Notes: generated by a model not told the origin, from the letters alone. A stretch of 58,083 nucleotides of DNA from Actinomadura fibrosa (GCF_900659615.1 NZ_CAACUY010000041.1:1-58083), one strand, 5' to 3'; counted from the first letter of the stretch, positions 13,444-21,937 are shown. Numbers and translations are program-made.

Positions 13444-14317
13444 CATCGAACTCCTCTGCGGCGCGCTTGATGATCTGCCGGGACTCAGTCGGCGGATACG
13501 CGAGTTCTTGCAGGTCACGGAAGGTCTGCCGATAGGGCTCGACCTCCTCTTCGTCCTCGATGCAGATGCTGCGGGTACGGCTGTCGATCAGCACGACGGT
13601 GAAGTCGCCCATCTCAACATCGAGCATGGTGAACGCCCCGTCCAGCCCCGGATGTTTGACGGTTCCCGTCGGGAAGACCTGCACGTTGATGTTGTCGCAA
13701 TCCATGGCGTCCACCACGTGCATGAGCTGAGCCCGCATCACAGCGCGGCCTCCCAATCGCTGCCGGAGCGCGGTGTCCCCGAGGACCACATCGAGCTTGA
13801 GCGGATTCTGCCGGGTGAGCGCGTCCTTACGAGCCATCCGGTATTCCACCGCCTGGTCGATGTCGACCCCGGGTAGGGGTGAAACCGACTGCATGACGGC
13901 GCGGGTGTAGTCGGCGGTCTGCAGCAGACCCGGAACGAGCAGCGGTTCGTACGCTCGGACCGCTCGGGAGTCCTGTTCGAGACGGATGAACTCGTTCGCC
14001 CGGCTCGCCGCCCCGACCGCCGCGTGCCGTTTGACCCAGTCGCGTGAGCGGCCCGCCGAGGCGAGACCGATCATCGATGTCCACAGGTCGTCGCTTTCGC
14101 TGACGCCGTACATCATCAGGATGTAGGTGACCTCGTGCGCGCGGGTGATGACCTGGGCGTTCTCCATCCGGTTGAGGGCCGACTTCGAGATCATGAGGAG
14201 CGCGGCGGCCTGGTCGAGCGTGAGGTCGCGTTCCTCGCGGAGTTTCCTGAGCTGGACACCGAGCCGCTTGATGCGGACGGTGGGTGGTCGTTTCGCCATA
14301 TCACCAAGTGTGCTCAT
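13403..14317 (-). CDS. WhiJ-like XRE regulator with DUF5753 domain
   Basis: 304 residues. The N-terminal helix-turn-helix (about 18-75: LRKLREERDLTLDQAAALLMISKSALNRMEN) is followed by the DUF5753 ligand/partner domain (about 110-285, with EPLLVPGLLQTADYTRAV). The pair with DUF397 and the divergent RsbW-like ATPase reproduces the WhiJ-type developmental regulation modules, which are duplicated many times in actinobacterial genomes. ATG 14299 (MAKRPPTVR) is an alternative start. The target is probably its own locus. Confidence 0.9.
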   Translation of the reverse strand: MSTLGDMAKRPPTVRIKRLGVQLRKLREERDLTLDQAAALLMISKSALNRMENAQVITRAHEVTYILMMYGVSESDDLWTSMIGLASAGRSRDWVKRHAAVGAASRANEFIRLEQDSRAVRAYEPLLVPGLLQTADYTRAVMQSVSPLPGVDIDQAVEYRMARKDALTRQNPLKLDVVLGDTALRQRLGGRAVMRAQLMHVVDAMDCDNINVQVFPTGTVKHPGLDGAFTMLDVEMGDFTVVLIDSRTRSICIEDEEEVEPYRQTFRDLQELAYPPTESRQIIKRAAEEFDDVSNDDDSRGAMA

Positions 14318-14468
14318 CTGGCCACGCTCTGTCTCGACTTCCTCAAGATGGGGATATCCCGCTTTCTTCGTTTCCCGAAGTCGCCGATTCCCTCTCTTGG
14401 CCGAGCCGATTGCGCCCTCTGACCTGCCGATTCATCCTGGCGACTACGTCACGCAGAGGAGTGGGGCA

Positions 14469-14552
14469 ATGACGACAAGTAGTGGATGTTCGGGGGGATT
14501 TCTCGGTCCTCGGGGGCTGATCGGGTGGGTTGTCGGGGGTGTGGGGGCATGA
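14469..14552 (+). CDS. Small 27-residue ORF coupled to the ATPase gene
   Basis: ATG 14469 follows AGAGGAG by 7 bases, the best ribosome site in this stretch. The ORF encodes 27 residues starting MTTSSGCSGG, with a hydrophobic Gly/Val C-terminal half. Its TGA (14550-14552) overlaps the next gene's ATG (14549-14551) as ATGA. It may be a leader whose translation opens the ATPase start, or a small membrane peptide. No family recognised; the evidence is the ribosome site and overlap only. Confidence 0.45.
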   Translation: MTTSSGCSGGFLGPRGLIGWVVGGVGA

Positions 14553-14992
14553 GGTTGCTGGGGACGGTTCGGCTTCCCGGGGTGGCGGCTTCGGCTCCTC
14601 GGGCGCGGAGGTTCGTGCGGGAGCTTCTGCCGCAGGTCGATGGTGAGGCCATGGCCGACATCGCGCTCTGCGTGGACGAGTTGGTCGCGAACGCCTGCGA
14701 GCACACGGCGTCCGGGACGGGCGGGCAGGTCACGGTCGTCGTGAGCGCGACGCGGGACGTCCTGCGGATCACGGTTCTCGATCAAGGCGGCACGCTGGGC
14801 AAACCGTGCGTGCGGACCGATCTCTGTGCGGAGGACGGGCGCGGGCTGCTGCTCGTCGAGGCGTTGTCCACAGCCTGGGGATGTCATCCGGCGCTCAACG
14901 GCACGGCAGTGTGGGCGGAGTTCCGCATGGTCCCGCCCCTGAGCGGGGACGCGGAGATCGACGGCGGCCGGGGGCCGTGGCGGAGGGGATGA
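14549..14992 (+). CDS. RsbW/SpoIIAB-like ATP-binding protein (HATPase_c_2)
   Basis: 147 residues. GHKL-fold kinase of the anti-sigma factor type. N-box ELVANACEH has Glu44 and Asn48, the G1 box is LDQGG (Asp78), and the G2 box is DGRGLLLVEAL (96-106). Full-length for the small free-standing class. Such proteins phosphorylate anti-anti-sigma partners or act in WhiJ/AbaA-type clusters. Divergent from the XRE regulator. Its own start has only a G-rich leader, but the small ORF ending over it could supply ribosomes. Confidence 0.87.
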   Translation: MRLLGTVRLPGVAASAPRARRFVRELLPQVDGEAMADIALCVDELVANACEHTASGTGGQVTVVVSATRDVLRITVLDQGGTLGKPCVRTDLCAEDGRGLLLVEALSTAWGCHPALNGTAVWAEFRMVPPLSGDAEIDGGRGPWRRG

Positions 14993-15063
14993 CCAGGTCG
15001 TGGCCGCGGTGGAGTGTCGGAGGGGCACGGCATGCTGGCCGGACGAGCGTTCGAAGGAGTGCC

Positions 15064-15645
15064 ATGCGAAAGATCGTCTACTCGATGTCGGTGTCGCTGG
15101 ACGGGTTCTTCGAGGGGCCGGAGCGCGACATCGGCTGGCACAGGGTCGACGAGGAGCTGCACGGGCACATGAACCGGCAGTTCGCGCCGATGAGCGCGTT
15201 CCTAGAGGGGCGCGTCACCTGGGAGCTCATGGCGGACTACTGGCCGACCGCCGACACCGATCCGGAGAGCACCGAGACGGAGCGGGAGTTCTCCCGGATC
15301 TGGTGCGACATGCCGAAGATCGTGTACTCGCGGACGCTGGACCGGGCCGGGTGGAACACGACCATCGCGCGGGACGTCGTGGTGGACGAGGTGAAGGCGC
15401 TCAAGGCGCAGCCCGGTGGCGACATGGTGGTCGGTGGTGCCGACCTCGCCGCGACGTTCATCCGGCACGGCCTGGTCGACGAGTACTGGATCTACGTCCA
15501 TCCGGTGGCGATCGGGCAGGGCAGGACGCCGTTCCCACCGGACGCGCAGATCCCGATGCGGCTCGTCGATACGCGGACCTTCGGAAACGGCGTCGTGCGC
15601 CTCCAGTACGAGAACGCGACCGGTGACGGGGACGCGGCATCCTAG
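15064..15645 (+). CDS. Dihydrofolate reductase-family protein (RibD C-terminal type)
   Basis: 193 residues with AAGGAG ahead of ATG 15064. RibD-C/DHFR fold: KIVYSMSVSLDGFFEGP at the N-terminus, FLEGRVTWELMADYW near 46, IVYSRTLD near 86, GGDMVVGGADLAATFIRHGLVDEYWIYVHPVAIGQG (118-153) carrying the NADPH-binding Gly pair. It is a second, diverged DHFR-like protein within 2 kb of the one at 12433 and not a recent copy of it. Specific substrate unknown. Confidence 0.9.
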   Translation: MRKIVYSMSVSLDGFFEGPERDIGWHRVDEELHGHMNRQFAPMSAFLEGRVTWELMADYWPTADTDPESTETEREFSRIWCDMPKIVYSRTLDRAGWNTTIARDVVVDEVKALKAQPGGDMVVGGADLAATFIRHGLVDEYWIYVHPVAIGQGRTPFPPDAQIPMRLVDTRTFGNGVVRLQYENATGDGDAAS

Positions 15646-15707
15646 GCCTTGTCTAGGTCATTCGGGGGGATCACGCGGCGTGGATCGGGGCCGGGTGAAG
15701 GGGTGGG

Positions 15708-16108
15708 TCAGCACAGGCCGCCGTCGACGGTGATGCTCTGGGAGCACGCTGTTGACGGTGAGGCGGCGGGCGCCGAGTTCACGGGCGGCGCCGCGGACGA
15801 GGTGTTCACCGGCGGCCTTGCTCGCCGCGTAGAGGGCTTCTCCCTGCGGATCGACGCGGGTGGCCGCGGAGGAGATGAAGACGATCTGGCCGCCGTCGCG
15901 CATCGCGCGCCCGGCTTCGCGGAGCGCGACGAACGTGGCGCGGGCGTTCAGCGAGAAGGTGTGCAGATAGTCACGGTCGGTGGCCGCGGTCAGCGGACCG
16001 CGCACGAACCCGGCGACGCTGTGCACCAGCACGTCCAGGCGACCGTAGTGCCGCTCGGCCGCGTCGAACAGTGTGCGGATTCCCTTCGGGTCGGCGACGT
16101 CCGCAGCG
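15708..16108 (-). pseudogene. Short-chain dehydrogenase remnant, both ends damaged
   Basis: Minus strand from 16108: ADVADP, FDAAERHYGRLDVLVHSVAG, VFISSAA and YAASKAA are SDR motifs from the middle of the fold. The N-terminal Rossmann GxxxGxG part is missing; the sequence above 16110 belongs to a MarR fragment on the other strand. After LTVNSVLP the frame breaks, and the true C-terminus QSITVDGGLC followed by TGA appears in another frame at 15740-15708. About 50 codons between these points are gone. Confidence 0.75.
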
Positions 16109-16114
16109 CCTGGT

Positions 16115-16320
16115 CCGGATCTCGCGGAGGCACTGCTCGAACTGTGCTGCGTGGTCGCGGGGGTCAGGGCCACCACCGGCCGCGAGCTCGGGCTCACTCC
16201 TCAGCAGGCGGCCGGACCTCCACGATCGCCGGGTCTGCCAGGTCGTCCTCACCGGTCAGGGCAGGGATCTGACCGGGACGGTAGAGTTCGCGCTCCGCCC
16301 GGTTCGCTGCGAGTCCGGAC
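16115..16320 (+). pseudogene. MarR-family regulator remnant
   Basis: Plus strand 16115-16205 reads PDLAEALLELCC then TTGRELGLTPQQA, the start of a MarR winged helix. From 16215, in a different frame, comes LHDRRVCQVVLTGQGRDLTG and TVEFALRPV, the MarR wing and following helix. The recognition-helix part between them is deleted and the N-terminus is lost. This was probably the divergent regulator of the SDR remnant to its left. Confidence 0.65.
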
Positions 16321-16360
16321 GGAGGGCCGTTGGAGGGCTGCCGATTCTCTGGAGGTCTTC

Positions 16361-17164
16361 GTGCCGACGCTTGTTCTGTCGCCTCGTTACACGTCCGACT
16401 CGAAGGTGTTGCGGAGTGCGGCGGGGCTTGCCGGGTGGCGGACGGAGCGGCTGAGCGGGTGGCGGGCGCCCGAGCGGCTGCGGGGCGAGGATGTGGCGCT
16501 GTACGGCGAGCCGACGTTCGTCGAGGTGATCGCGGCGCAGCTGGGTGTTGCGCTGCTGGACGTCCCGCAGGGGTGGCTGCCGGGGTTGCCGGAGCGGCAC
16601 CGGCGGCGGTCGATTGACATGTCGACATTGGGGGACGTCCGCTCGTCGCTGGCGCGGCCGGTGTTCGTCAAGCCGGCGGACGGGCGCAAGGCGTTCGAGG
16701 GCAGGGTCTACGGCGCTCCCGGTGAACTCCCAGGGCCGGACGTGCTGGGCGATGATCTCGACGTGTTCGTCTGCGAGCCGGTGACCTGGGACGTCGAGTT
16801 CCGCTGCCACGTCCTGGACGGCGTGGTCGTGGCGATGTCGCCCTACCTGCGGGACGGTGAGCTCGCGCTGACGGACGAGGGGGTCTGGGCCACCGCGGAC
16901 GGCGAGGCGGAGGCGGCCCGGGAGTACGCCGAAACGCTGATCGCGGAGGTCGAGGTGCCGCCCGCGATCGTGCTGGACGTCGGGTTCGTCCGGGGTCGCG
17001 GGTGGGCGGTCGTGGAGGCCAACGCGGCGTGGGGCGCGGGGCTGTACGGGTGCGATCCGCGTGCCGTCCTGGACGTGCTGGCGCGGGGGTGCGTCCGGCG
17101 GATCTCGGACGAGGATCGTCCGTGGGTGGTCGAGAAAGCCGAGGTCGATCGGGCTTTCGGTTAG
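16361..17164 (+). CDS. ATP-grasp domain protein (DUF4343-like)
   Basis: 267 residues from a GTG with GGAGG 7 bases upstream. ATP-grasp features: VFVKPADGRKAFEGRVY (about 105-121, phosphate-binding Lys), FVCEPVTWDVEFRCHVLDG (adenine/ligand Glu), AIVLDVGFV and the metal-binding VVEANAAWGAGLYG (near 230-243). The family makes carboxylate-amine or peptide bonds, but the substrate of this group is unknown. No carrier, precursor peptide or partner enzyme lies beside it; its neighbours are a MarR remnant and an FMN reductase. It may serve a substrate made elsewhere. Confidence 0.8.
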   Translation: MPTLVLSPRYTSDSKVLRSAAGLAGWRTERLSGWRAPERLRGEDVALYGEPTFVEVIAAQLGVALLDVPQGWLPGLPERHRRRSIDMSTLGDVRSSLARPVFVKPADGRKAFEGRVYGAPGELPGPDVLGDDLDVFVCEPVTWDVEFRCHVLDGVVVAMSPYLRDGELALTDEGVWATADGEAEAAREYAETLIAEVEVPPAIVLDVGFVRGRGWAVVEANAAWGAGLYGCDPRAVLDVLARGCVRRISDEDRPWVVEKAEVDRAFG

Positions 17165-17328
17165 CCGGTCGGTAGTCCGGGTGCGTGAATTCGCGCGCTC
17201 GGGCTTGACCTCAAGTTTTGTTGAGGTCTCAGAGTGTCCAGTGCGGGGTCGGCAGACCGGCAGGCGCCCCGTACGGCCCGGCGTTCGCGTCGGAGCCGGT
17301 GAGCCGCACGGACACTGAGGAGAACGGC

Positions 17329-17913
17329 ATGAGCGACAACCCGCTCCGTCTTGCGATCATCGTCGCCAGCACCCGGGAGGGTCGGTTCGGTCCGACCGTC
17401 GCGACGTGGTTCGCCGGCGAGGCCGCGAAGCACGCGGACCTGGCCGTCCACGTGATCGACGTGGCCGACACGCCGCCGCCGAGCGCGCTCGGCGCCGCGC
17501 TGCCTCCCGAGGAGGGCGCGCGGTTCCAGGAGGTGACCGAGAAGCTCCAGGCGGCGGACGCGTACACCGTGGTGACCTGCGAGTACAACCACAGCTTCCC
17601 CGGCACGTTGAAGAACCTGATCGACACGCATTTCTTCGAGTGGCGCGCCAAGCCGGTCGCGTTCGTGTCGTACGGCGGGCTCGCGGGCGGGCTGCGCGCG
17701 GTCGAGCACCTGCGGGGGGTCTTCGCGGAGCTGCACGCGGTGACGGTCCGCGACACGGTCAGCTTCCACAGCCCGTGGAACTGGTTCGGCGACGACGGGC
17801 GGCCGAGCGACGCCGAGGGCGCCGCGACCGCCGCCAAGGGGATGCTCGACCAGCTCGTGTGGTGGGGGTACGCCCTGCGCGAGGCCAGGTCCGTCCGTCC
17901 GTACGAGGCGTGA
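17329..17913 (+). CDS. NADPH-dependent FMN reductase-like flavoprotein
   Basis: 194 residues, flavodoxin-like fold. The phosphate loop ASTREGRFGPTVATWF binds FMN; CEYNHSFPGTLKNLID (near 84-99) and YGGLAGGLRAVEHLR are the family hallmarks. GAGGAG lies 9 bases ahead of ATG 17329. It is followed 5 bases after its stop by an MFS pump, so the two form an operon, perhaps quinone or nitro-compound reduction plus export (inference). Confidence 0.92.
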   Translation: MSDNPLRLAIIVASTREGRFGPTVATWFAGEAAKHADLAVHVIDVADTPPPSALGAALPPEEGARFQEVTEKLQAADAYTVVTCEYNHSFPGTLKNLIDTHFFEWRAKPVAFVSYGGLAGGLRAVEHLRGVFAELHAVTVRDTVSFHSPWNWFGDDGRPSDAEGAATAAKGMLDQLVWWGYALREARSVRPYEA

Positions 17914-17918
17914 CGGCG

Positions 17919-19412
17919 ATGGCTGCGACGAGAACGGCGTCGCGGACGGGTTCGGCGTCCGCGACGGGTTCGAGGCCCATGCTCATCGCCCTCGTGCTGG
18001 TGCTCGGGTCGGTGATGATCACGCTGGACACGACGGTCGTGAACGTGGCGCTCAACCGGCTGTCCCAGGACTTCGACGCGCCGCTCGGCACGATCCAGTG
18101 GGTGGCGACGGGCTACTCGCTCGCGCTCGGGGCGGTCATCCCGAGCACCGCGTGGGCGGTCGGGCGGTTCGGCGCCCGGCGGCTCTACCTCGGCGCGATC
18201 GTCGCGTTCGCGGCGGGGTCGCTGCTCGCCGGGCTGGCGTGGAACATCGGGTCGCTGATCGCGTTCCGCGTCCTCCAGGGGTTCGGCGGCGGCATGGTGA
18301 TGCCGGTCGGGATGACGATCCTGCTGCGCGCGGCGGGTCCGGAGCGGCTCGGCCGGTTCATGAGCACGCTCGGGCTGGCGATCCTGGTCGGGCCGCTGGC
18401 CGGTCCGGTGCTGGGCGGCTGGCTGATCGACGAGGTGTCCTGGCGGTGGATGTTCTTCATCAACCTGCCGATCGGGGCGGCGGTGGTGGTGCTCGCCGCG
18501 CGGATGTTCCCGCGGGACGTCCCGGAGGAGCGCCGCCCGCTGGACGTGCCGGGGCTGCTGATGCTGTCCCCGGGGCTCGCGGCCCTGATCTACGGCGTGA
18601 CCAGGGGCGGCGACCAGGGCGACTTCGGTTCGCCGGGGGTGCTGGCCGCGCTGGCGGCGGGCGCGGTGCTGATCGTCGCGTTCGTGGTGCGGGCGCTGAC
18701 GGCCCGGCATCCGCTGATCGACCTCGGCCTGTTCCGCGACCGGACGTACGCGGCGGCCGCCGGGACGCTGACGCTGTTCACGCTCGGGTACTTCGGGTCG
18801 ATGCTGCTCCTGCCGCTCTACTTCCAGGTGGTGCGGGGCGAGAGCGCGACGATGGCGGGGCTGCTCGGCATCCCGTTCGCGTTCGGCTCCGGCACGGCGG
18901 CGCAGTTCGCGGGACGGCTGGTGGACCGGGTGCCGCCCGGGCGGCTGGTCCCGGTGTCGGTCGCGACGTCCCTCACCGGGTTCGTGCTGCTCACCGTGCA
19001 ACTCGACGCGGACGCGCCGTACTGGGGGCTGTGCGGGGCGATGCTGCTGATGGGCGCCGGCGGCGGCGCGACGGGGATTCCGGCGATGACGGCGGCGACG
19101 CGCGGCATGTCGCACGGCCAGGTGCCCGCGGCGAGCACGACGGTCAACATGATCAACACGACGGCGATGGCGATCGGGATGGCGCTGGCGTCGGTGATCC
19201 TGTCGGCGCTGATGAGCGATCTCGTCCCGGCCGGCGGCGACGGCGGCGCGCTTCAGGCGCTGCACAGGCTGACCCCCGAGGCGCATGCGGCGATCGCGCA
19301 GCCGCTCGCTGACGCCTTCCAGCAGACGTACCTGTTCACGCTGGCGATGCTGACGCTGTCCCTCGTGCCCGCGTTGCTCCTGCCGCGCCGGGTCAAGGAG
19401 CCGCACGATTGA
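17919..19412 (+). CDS. MFS drug exporter, DHA2 (14-TM) family
   Basis: 497 residues. LDTTVVNVALNRLSQDF in segment 1, motif A region GRFGARRLYL, GPVLGGWLIDEVSWRWMFFINLPIG (motif C and the loop after segment 5-6), about 14 hydrophobic segments. ATG 17919 has GAGG 10 bases upstream; a GTG at 17910 overlaps the previous stop but has no space for a ribosome site. It is in an operon with the FMN reductase. No regulator adjoins this pair. Confidence 0.92.
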   Translation: MAATRTASRTGSASATGSRPMLIALVLVLGSVMITLDTTVVNVALNRLSQDFDAPLGTIQWVATGYSLALGAVIPSTAWAVGRFGARRLYLGAIVAFAAGSLLAGLAWNIGSLIAFRVLQGFGGGMVMPVGMTILLRAAGPERLGRFMSTLGLAILVGPLAGPVLGGWLIDEVSWRWMFFINLPIGAAVVVLAARMFPRDVPEERRPLDVPGLLMLSPGLAALIYGVTRGGDQGDFGSPGVLAALAAGAVLIVAFVVRALTARHPLIDLGLFRDRTYAAAAGTLTLFTLGYFGSMLLLPLYFQVVRGESATMAGLLGIPFAFGSGTAAQFAGRLVDRVPPGRLVPVSVATSLTGFVLLTVQLDADAPYWGLCGAMLLMGAGGGATGIPAMTAATRGMSHGQVPAASTTVNMINTTAMAIGMALASVILSALMSDLVPAGGDGGALQALHRLTPEAHAAIAQPLADAFQQTYLFTLAMLTLSLVPALLLPRRVKEPHD

Positions 19413-19428
19413 CCGTCCCGGATTAGGA

Positions 19429-19458
19429 ACCCCCGGATCGGATGGCCGATCCGGGGGT
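19429..19458. terminator. Bidirectional terminator hairpin
   Basis: ACCCCCGGATCGG and CCGATCCGGGGGT form a perfect 13-bp stem with loop ATGG, 16 bases after the MFS stop and before the end of the leftward oxidase gene. Confidence 0.7.
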
Positions 19459-19532
19459 CGGGCCGTGAGGGCCCGGGACGCCGGCTGATCCTGCCGCCGC
19501 TGCGGGGCCTCGCGGGTCCGTGAGGCGCGCCG

Positions 19533-20897
19533 TCAGGCGGCGGGCGGGATGGTGTGGTTCAGCCGGAACAGGCCGGACGGGTCGTGGACGGCCTTCAGCT
19601 CGGCGAGCCTCCGGTAGGCGGCGGGATCGTACGAGGCGCGCACCCGTTCGGGCGTCGCGTCGGCGCCGAACAGGAAGTTGAGGATCCGGCCCGTCTCCCG
19701 CTCGGCGAGGAGATCGCCGAACCGGTCGTGCAGCGCGCGCACGGGCTCGTCCTGGACGTCCGGGCCGAGCTTGGACAGCAGGCCGACCAGGTGGCCGGGG
19801 CGGCGGCGGACGGCGCTCGGGACGGCGGGCGCCTCGGCCATCGCCCCGCCGAGCTGCCGGATCTCGACGATGGCGCGGTCCGGCGCGCCCGGCCCGGCGA
19901 GGTCGAGCAGGCCCGTGACCGTGTCGGTGTCGAGCTCGTCCAGCGTCACGTTCGTCGCCCGGTACGCCATGGGGATCGGCGGCTCGTTGTGGATCGTCGC
20001 GGACTCGGTGTACGGCATGTCCGCGACGGTGTCGATCAGCCGCGGTCCGACCGCGCGGAGCGGAGCGATCAGCCGTTCGCCCTCGGCCGCGTCCCCGAGA
20101 TGGGCAATCCGGACATGGGCGACGTGGCGCCCGCGCAGCGGTTCCGGGAACGCCGGGACGTCGGGGACCGGCATCAGCGCGATCGACGAGGTCATCGTGT
20201 CGGGCACGGTCGTCGTCCACGTCCGCCACGCCTCCAGCGCCGCCGGGACGAGGTCGGCGTCGAAGTACAGGCCGCCTCCGTACAGGCGCGTGACCGGCAG
20301 CAGCCCGATCTCCAGGCTCGTCACGACACCGAAGTTGGCACGGCCGCCGAGCAGCGCCCAGAACAGGTCGGGATCGCCGTCCGGCGTGACGTGCCGCAGC
20401 CGGGCGTCGGCGGTCACGACGTCGATGGACCGGACGTGGTCGGCGGCGTACCCGTACCGCCGCGACATCAGGCCGACGCCGCCGCCGAGGGTGTACGACA
20501 CCGCGCCCACCCCCGGCGACGAGCCGCTCAGCGGCGCCAGCCCGTGGGACGCGGCCTCCGGGACGACCTGCGCCCAGCGCACGCCCGCCTCGATCCGCGC
20601 GCTCCGGGCCGCGGCGTCCACGCGGAGGCCCGCCATCCGGCGCGTGCTGATCAGCAGCCCGCCGTCGGCGGCGAGCGGGAGCCCGTGCCCGGTGTTCTGC
20701 ACGGCGACCGGCAGCCCGTGCCCCGCCGCGTACTCGACCGCCGCCCGCACGTCCTCGGCGCCGATCGCCCCGACGATCACGCTCGGACGGTGCGGATCGG
20801 CGGTCTGGAAGCCCGTCCGCTCTTCGTCGTAGCCCTCGTCGCCCGGCTCGAAGACGGGCCCCTCGACCTTGGCGCCCAGTGCCTTGTGCGTGCTCAT
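19533..20897 (-). CDS. FAD-linked oxidase, berberine-bridge (BBE) type
   Basis: 454 residues. N-terminal FAD-binding PP domain (about 30-205) with VQNTGHG, where the His is the usual 8-alpha FAD attachment site, and YTLGGGVGLMSRRYG. C-terminal BBE motif near 430-450 (YDPAAYRRLAELKAVHDPSGLFRLNHTI). The second covalent site, Cys in the G-x-C-x-x-VG segment of bicovalent members, is Ser here (SGSSPGVG), so a single covalent link is expected. No Tat or Sec signal is visible. It could oxidise sugars or a secondary metabolite. It is the last gene before a convergent terminator. Confidence 0.9.
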   Translation of the reverse strand: MSTHKALGAKVEGPVFEPGDEGYDEERTGFQTADPHRPSVIVGAIGAEDVRAAVEYAAGHGLPVAVQNTGHGLPLAADGGLLISTRRMAGLRVDAAARSARIEAGVRWAQVVPEAASHGLAPLSGSSPGVGAVSYTLGGGVGLMSRRYGYAADHVRSIDVVTADARLRHVTPDGDPDLFWALLGGRANFGVVTSLEIGLLPVTRLYGGGLYFDADLVPAALEAWRTWTTTVPDTMTSSIALMPVPDVPAFPEPLRGRHVAHVRIAHLGDAAEGERLIAPLRAVGPRLIDTVADMPYTESATIHNEPPIPMAYRATNVTLDELDTDTVTGLLDLAGPGAPDRAIVEIRQLGGAMAEAPAVPSAVRRRPGHLVGLLSKLGPDVQDEPVRALHDRFGDLLAERETGRILNFLFGADATPERVRASYDPAAYRRLAELKAVHDPSGLFRLNHTIPPAA

Positions 20898-21006
20898 CAC
20901 TGCCCCCAGTGATCGGTGTCCTTTCCTTCCCCGACCATCCTGGTGAGGACGTTCCCATAAGTCCAAGAGATAGATCTTCTTAAGATGAGCAGGGTTGGTT
21001 ATGGCG

Positions 21007-21042
21007 CAGCCCGTGCCGGGACCTGCCGCCCGGCACGGGCTG
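21007..21042 (-). terminator. Terminator of the SDR gene
   Basis: CAGCCCGTGCCGGG and CCCGGCACGGGCTG make a perfect 14-bp stem with an 8-base loop, 11 bases past the leftward SDR stop at 21053. Confidence 0.7.
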
Positions 21043-21052
21043 CGCGGGCCGG

Positions 21053-21859
21053 TCAGAGTTCCTTGAGGTAGCCCGAGTCGACGGCGAACTCCGCGCCCGT
21101 CGTGCTCGCCGAACGCGGCGAGGCGAGCAGCGCGACGACGTCCGCGACCTCCTGCGGCTCGGCCAGCCGGCCGGTGGTGAGGCCCATCATCTCCGGCGCG
21201 ACGCTGTCCATCACGGCGTCCCGGTCGGCGCCGGTGGCTCCGGCGAGGACGTCGGCCGCGCCACCCTCCTCCGTCCACCACGCCGTGCGGACCGGGCCTG
21301 GCGACACCGTGTTCACCCGGACGCCCTGCGGCCCGTACTCCTCCGACAGGCCCAACGTGAGGTTGTTCAGCGCCGCCTTCGCCGCGTTGTAGTCGAAGTT
21401 CATCGGTCCCGGGCGGCGCGCGTTCCCCGAGGAGACGTTGACGATCGACGCCGCGTCGCTCTCCAGCAGGTGCGGGATCGCCGCCCGGACCGCGCGCACC
21501 ACCGCGAACAGGTTGAACTCGAACATCGCGCGCCAGTCGTCGTCCGACGGCGTCAGGAAGCCGAACCGCGGCAGGGTCGCGCCCGGCGGCGGGCCGCCCG
21601 CGTTGTTGACCAGGACGTCCAGGCGGCCGAACGCCTCCACCGCGCGCTCCACCGCCTGCGCCGGCGCGTCCGGGTCCATGAGGTCCGCCGCCACGTGCAG
21701 CAGGTCCGGGCCGGCGAGCGCGTCCAACTCCGCGGTCGGCTTGCGGGAGACGGCGACCACGCGGGCCCCCTCGTCCAGCAGCGTCCTGACGACGGCCAGC
21801 CCGATTCCCTTCGAGGCGCCGGTGACGACCGCGGCCTTGCCGGTGAGCTTCAGGTCCAC
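21053..21859 (-). CDS. Short-chain dehydrogenase/reductase
   Basis: 268 residues, classical SDR. TGASKGIG (13-20) binds the nucleotide, NNAGG at 85-89, VNVSSG with the catalytic Ser near 143, Tyr157 and Lys161 in DYNAAK, SPGPVRTAWWTEEG after strand 6. Arg39/Lys40 after strand 2 suggest NADP(H). It is followed by its own terminator, so it is a single-gene unit lying between the BBE oxidase and the AsnC regulator. Substrate unknown. Confidence 0.9.
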   Translation of the reverse strand: MDLKLTGKAAVVTGASKGIGLAVVRTLLDEGARVVAVSRKPTAELDALAGPDLLHVAADLMDPDAPAQAVERAVEAFGRLDVLVNNAGGPPPGATLPRFGFLTPSDDDWRAMFEFNLFAVVRAVRAAIPHLLESDAASIVNVSSGNARRPGPMNFDYNAAKAALNNLTLGLSEEYGPQGVRVNTVSPGPVRTAWWTEEGGAADVLAGATGADRDAVMDSVAPEMMGLTTGRLAEPQEVADVVALLASPRSASTTGAEFAVDSGYLKEL

Positions 21860-21937
21860 GAGGTTCCCTTCCTCCGAGCGCGCCGTCTCTCGGCGCGCCG
21901 CACCCCCTGAACCCCGCCCGTCCCGCAGCGGTTGCGG

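Noticed and set aside
16194..16628. Minus-strand ORF ending in an acidic tail opposite the ATP-grasp gene
   Set aside because: Most of it mirrors the ATP-grasp coding sequence, and its tail overlaps the MarR wing fragment, which explains the local pattern better.
17229..19406. 725-residue minus-strand frame over FMN reductase and MFS
   Set aside because: Arg/His-rich composition and no domains; a shadow of the MFS gene.
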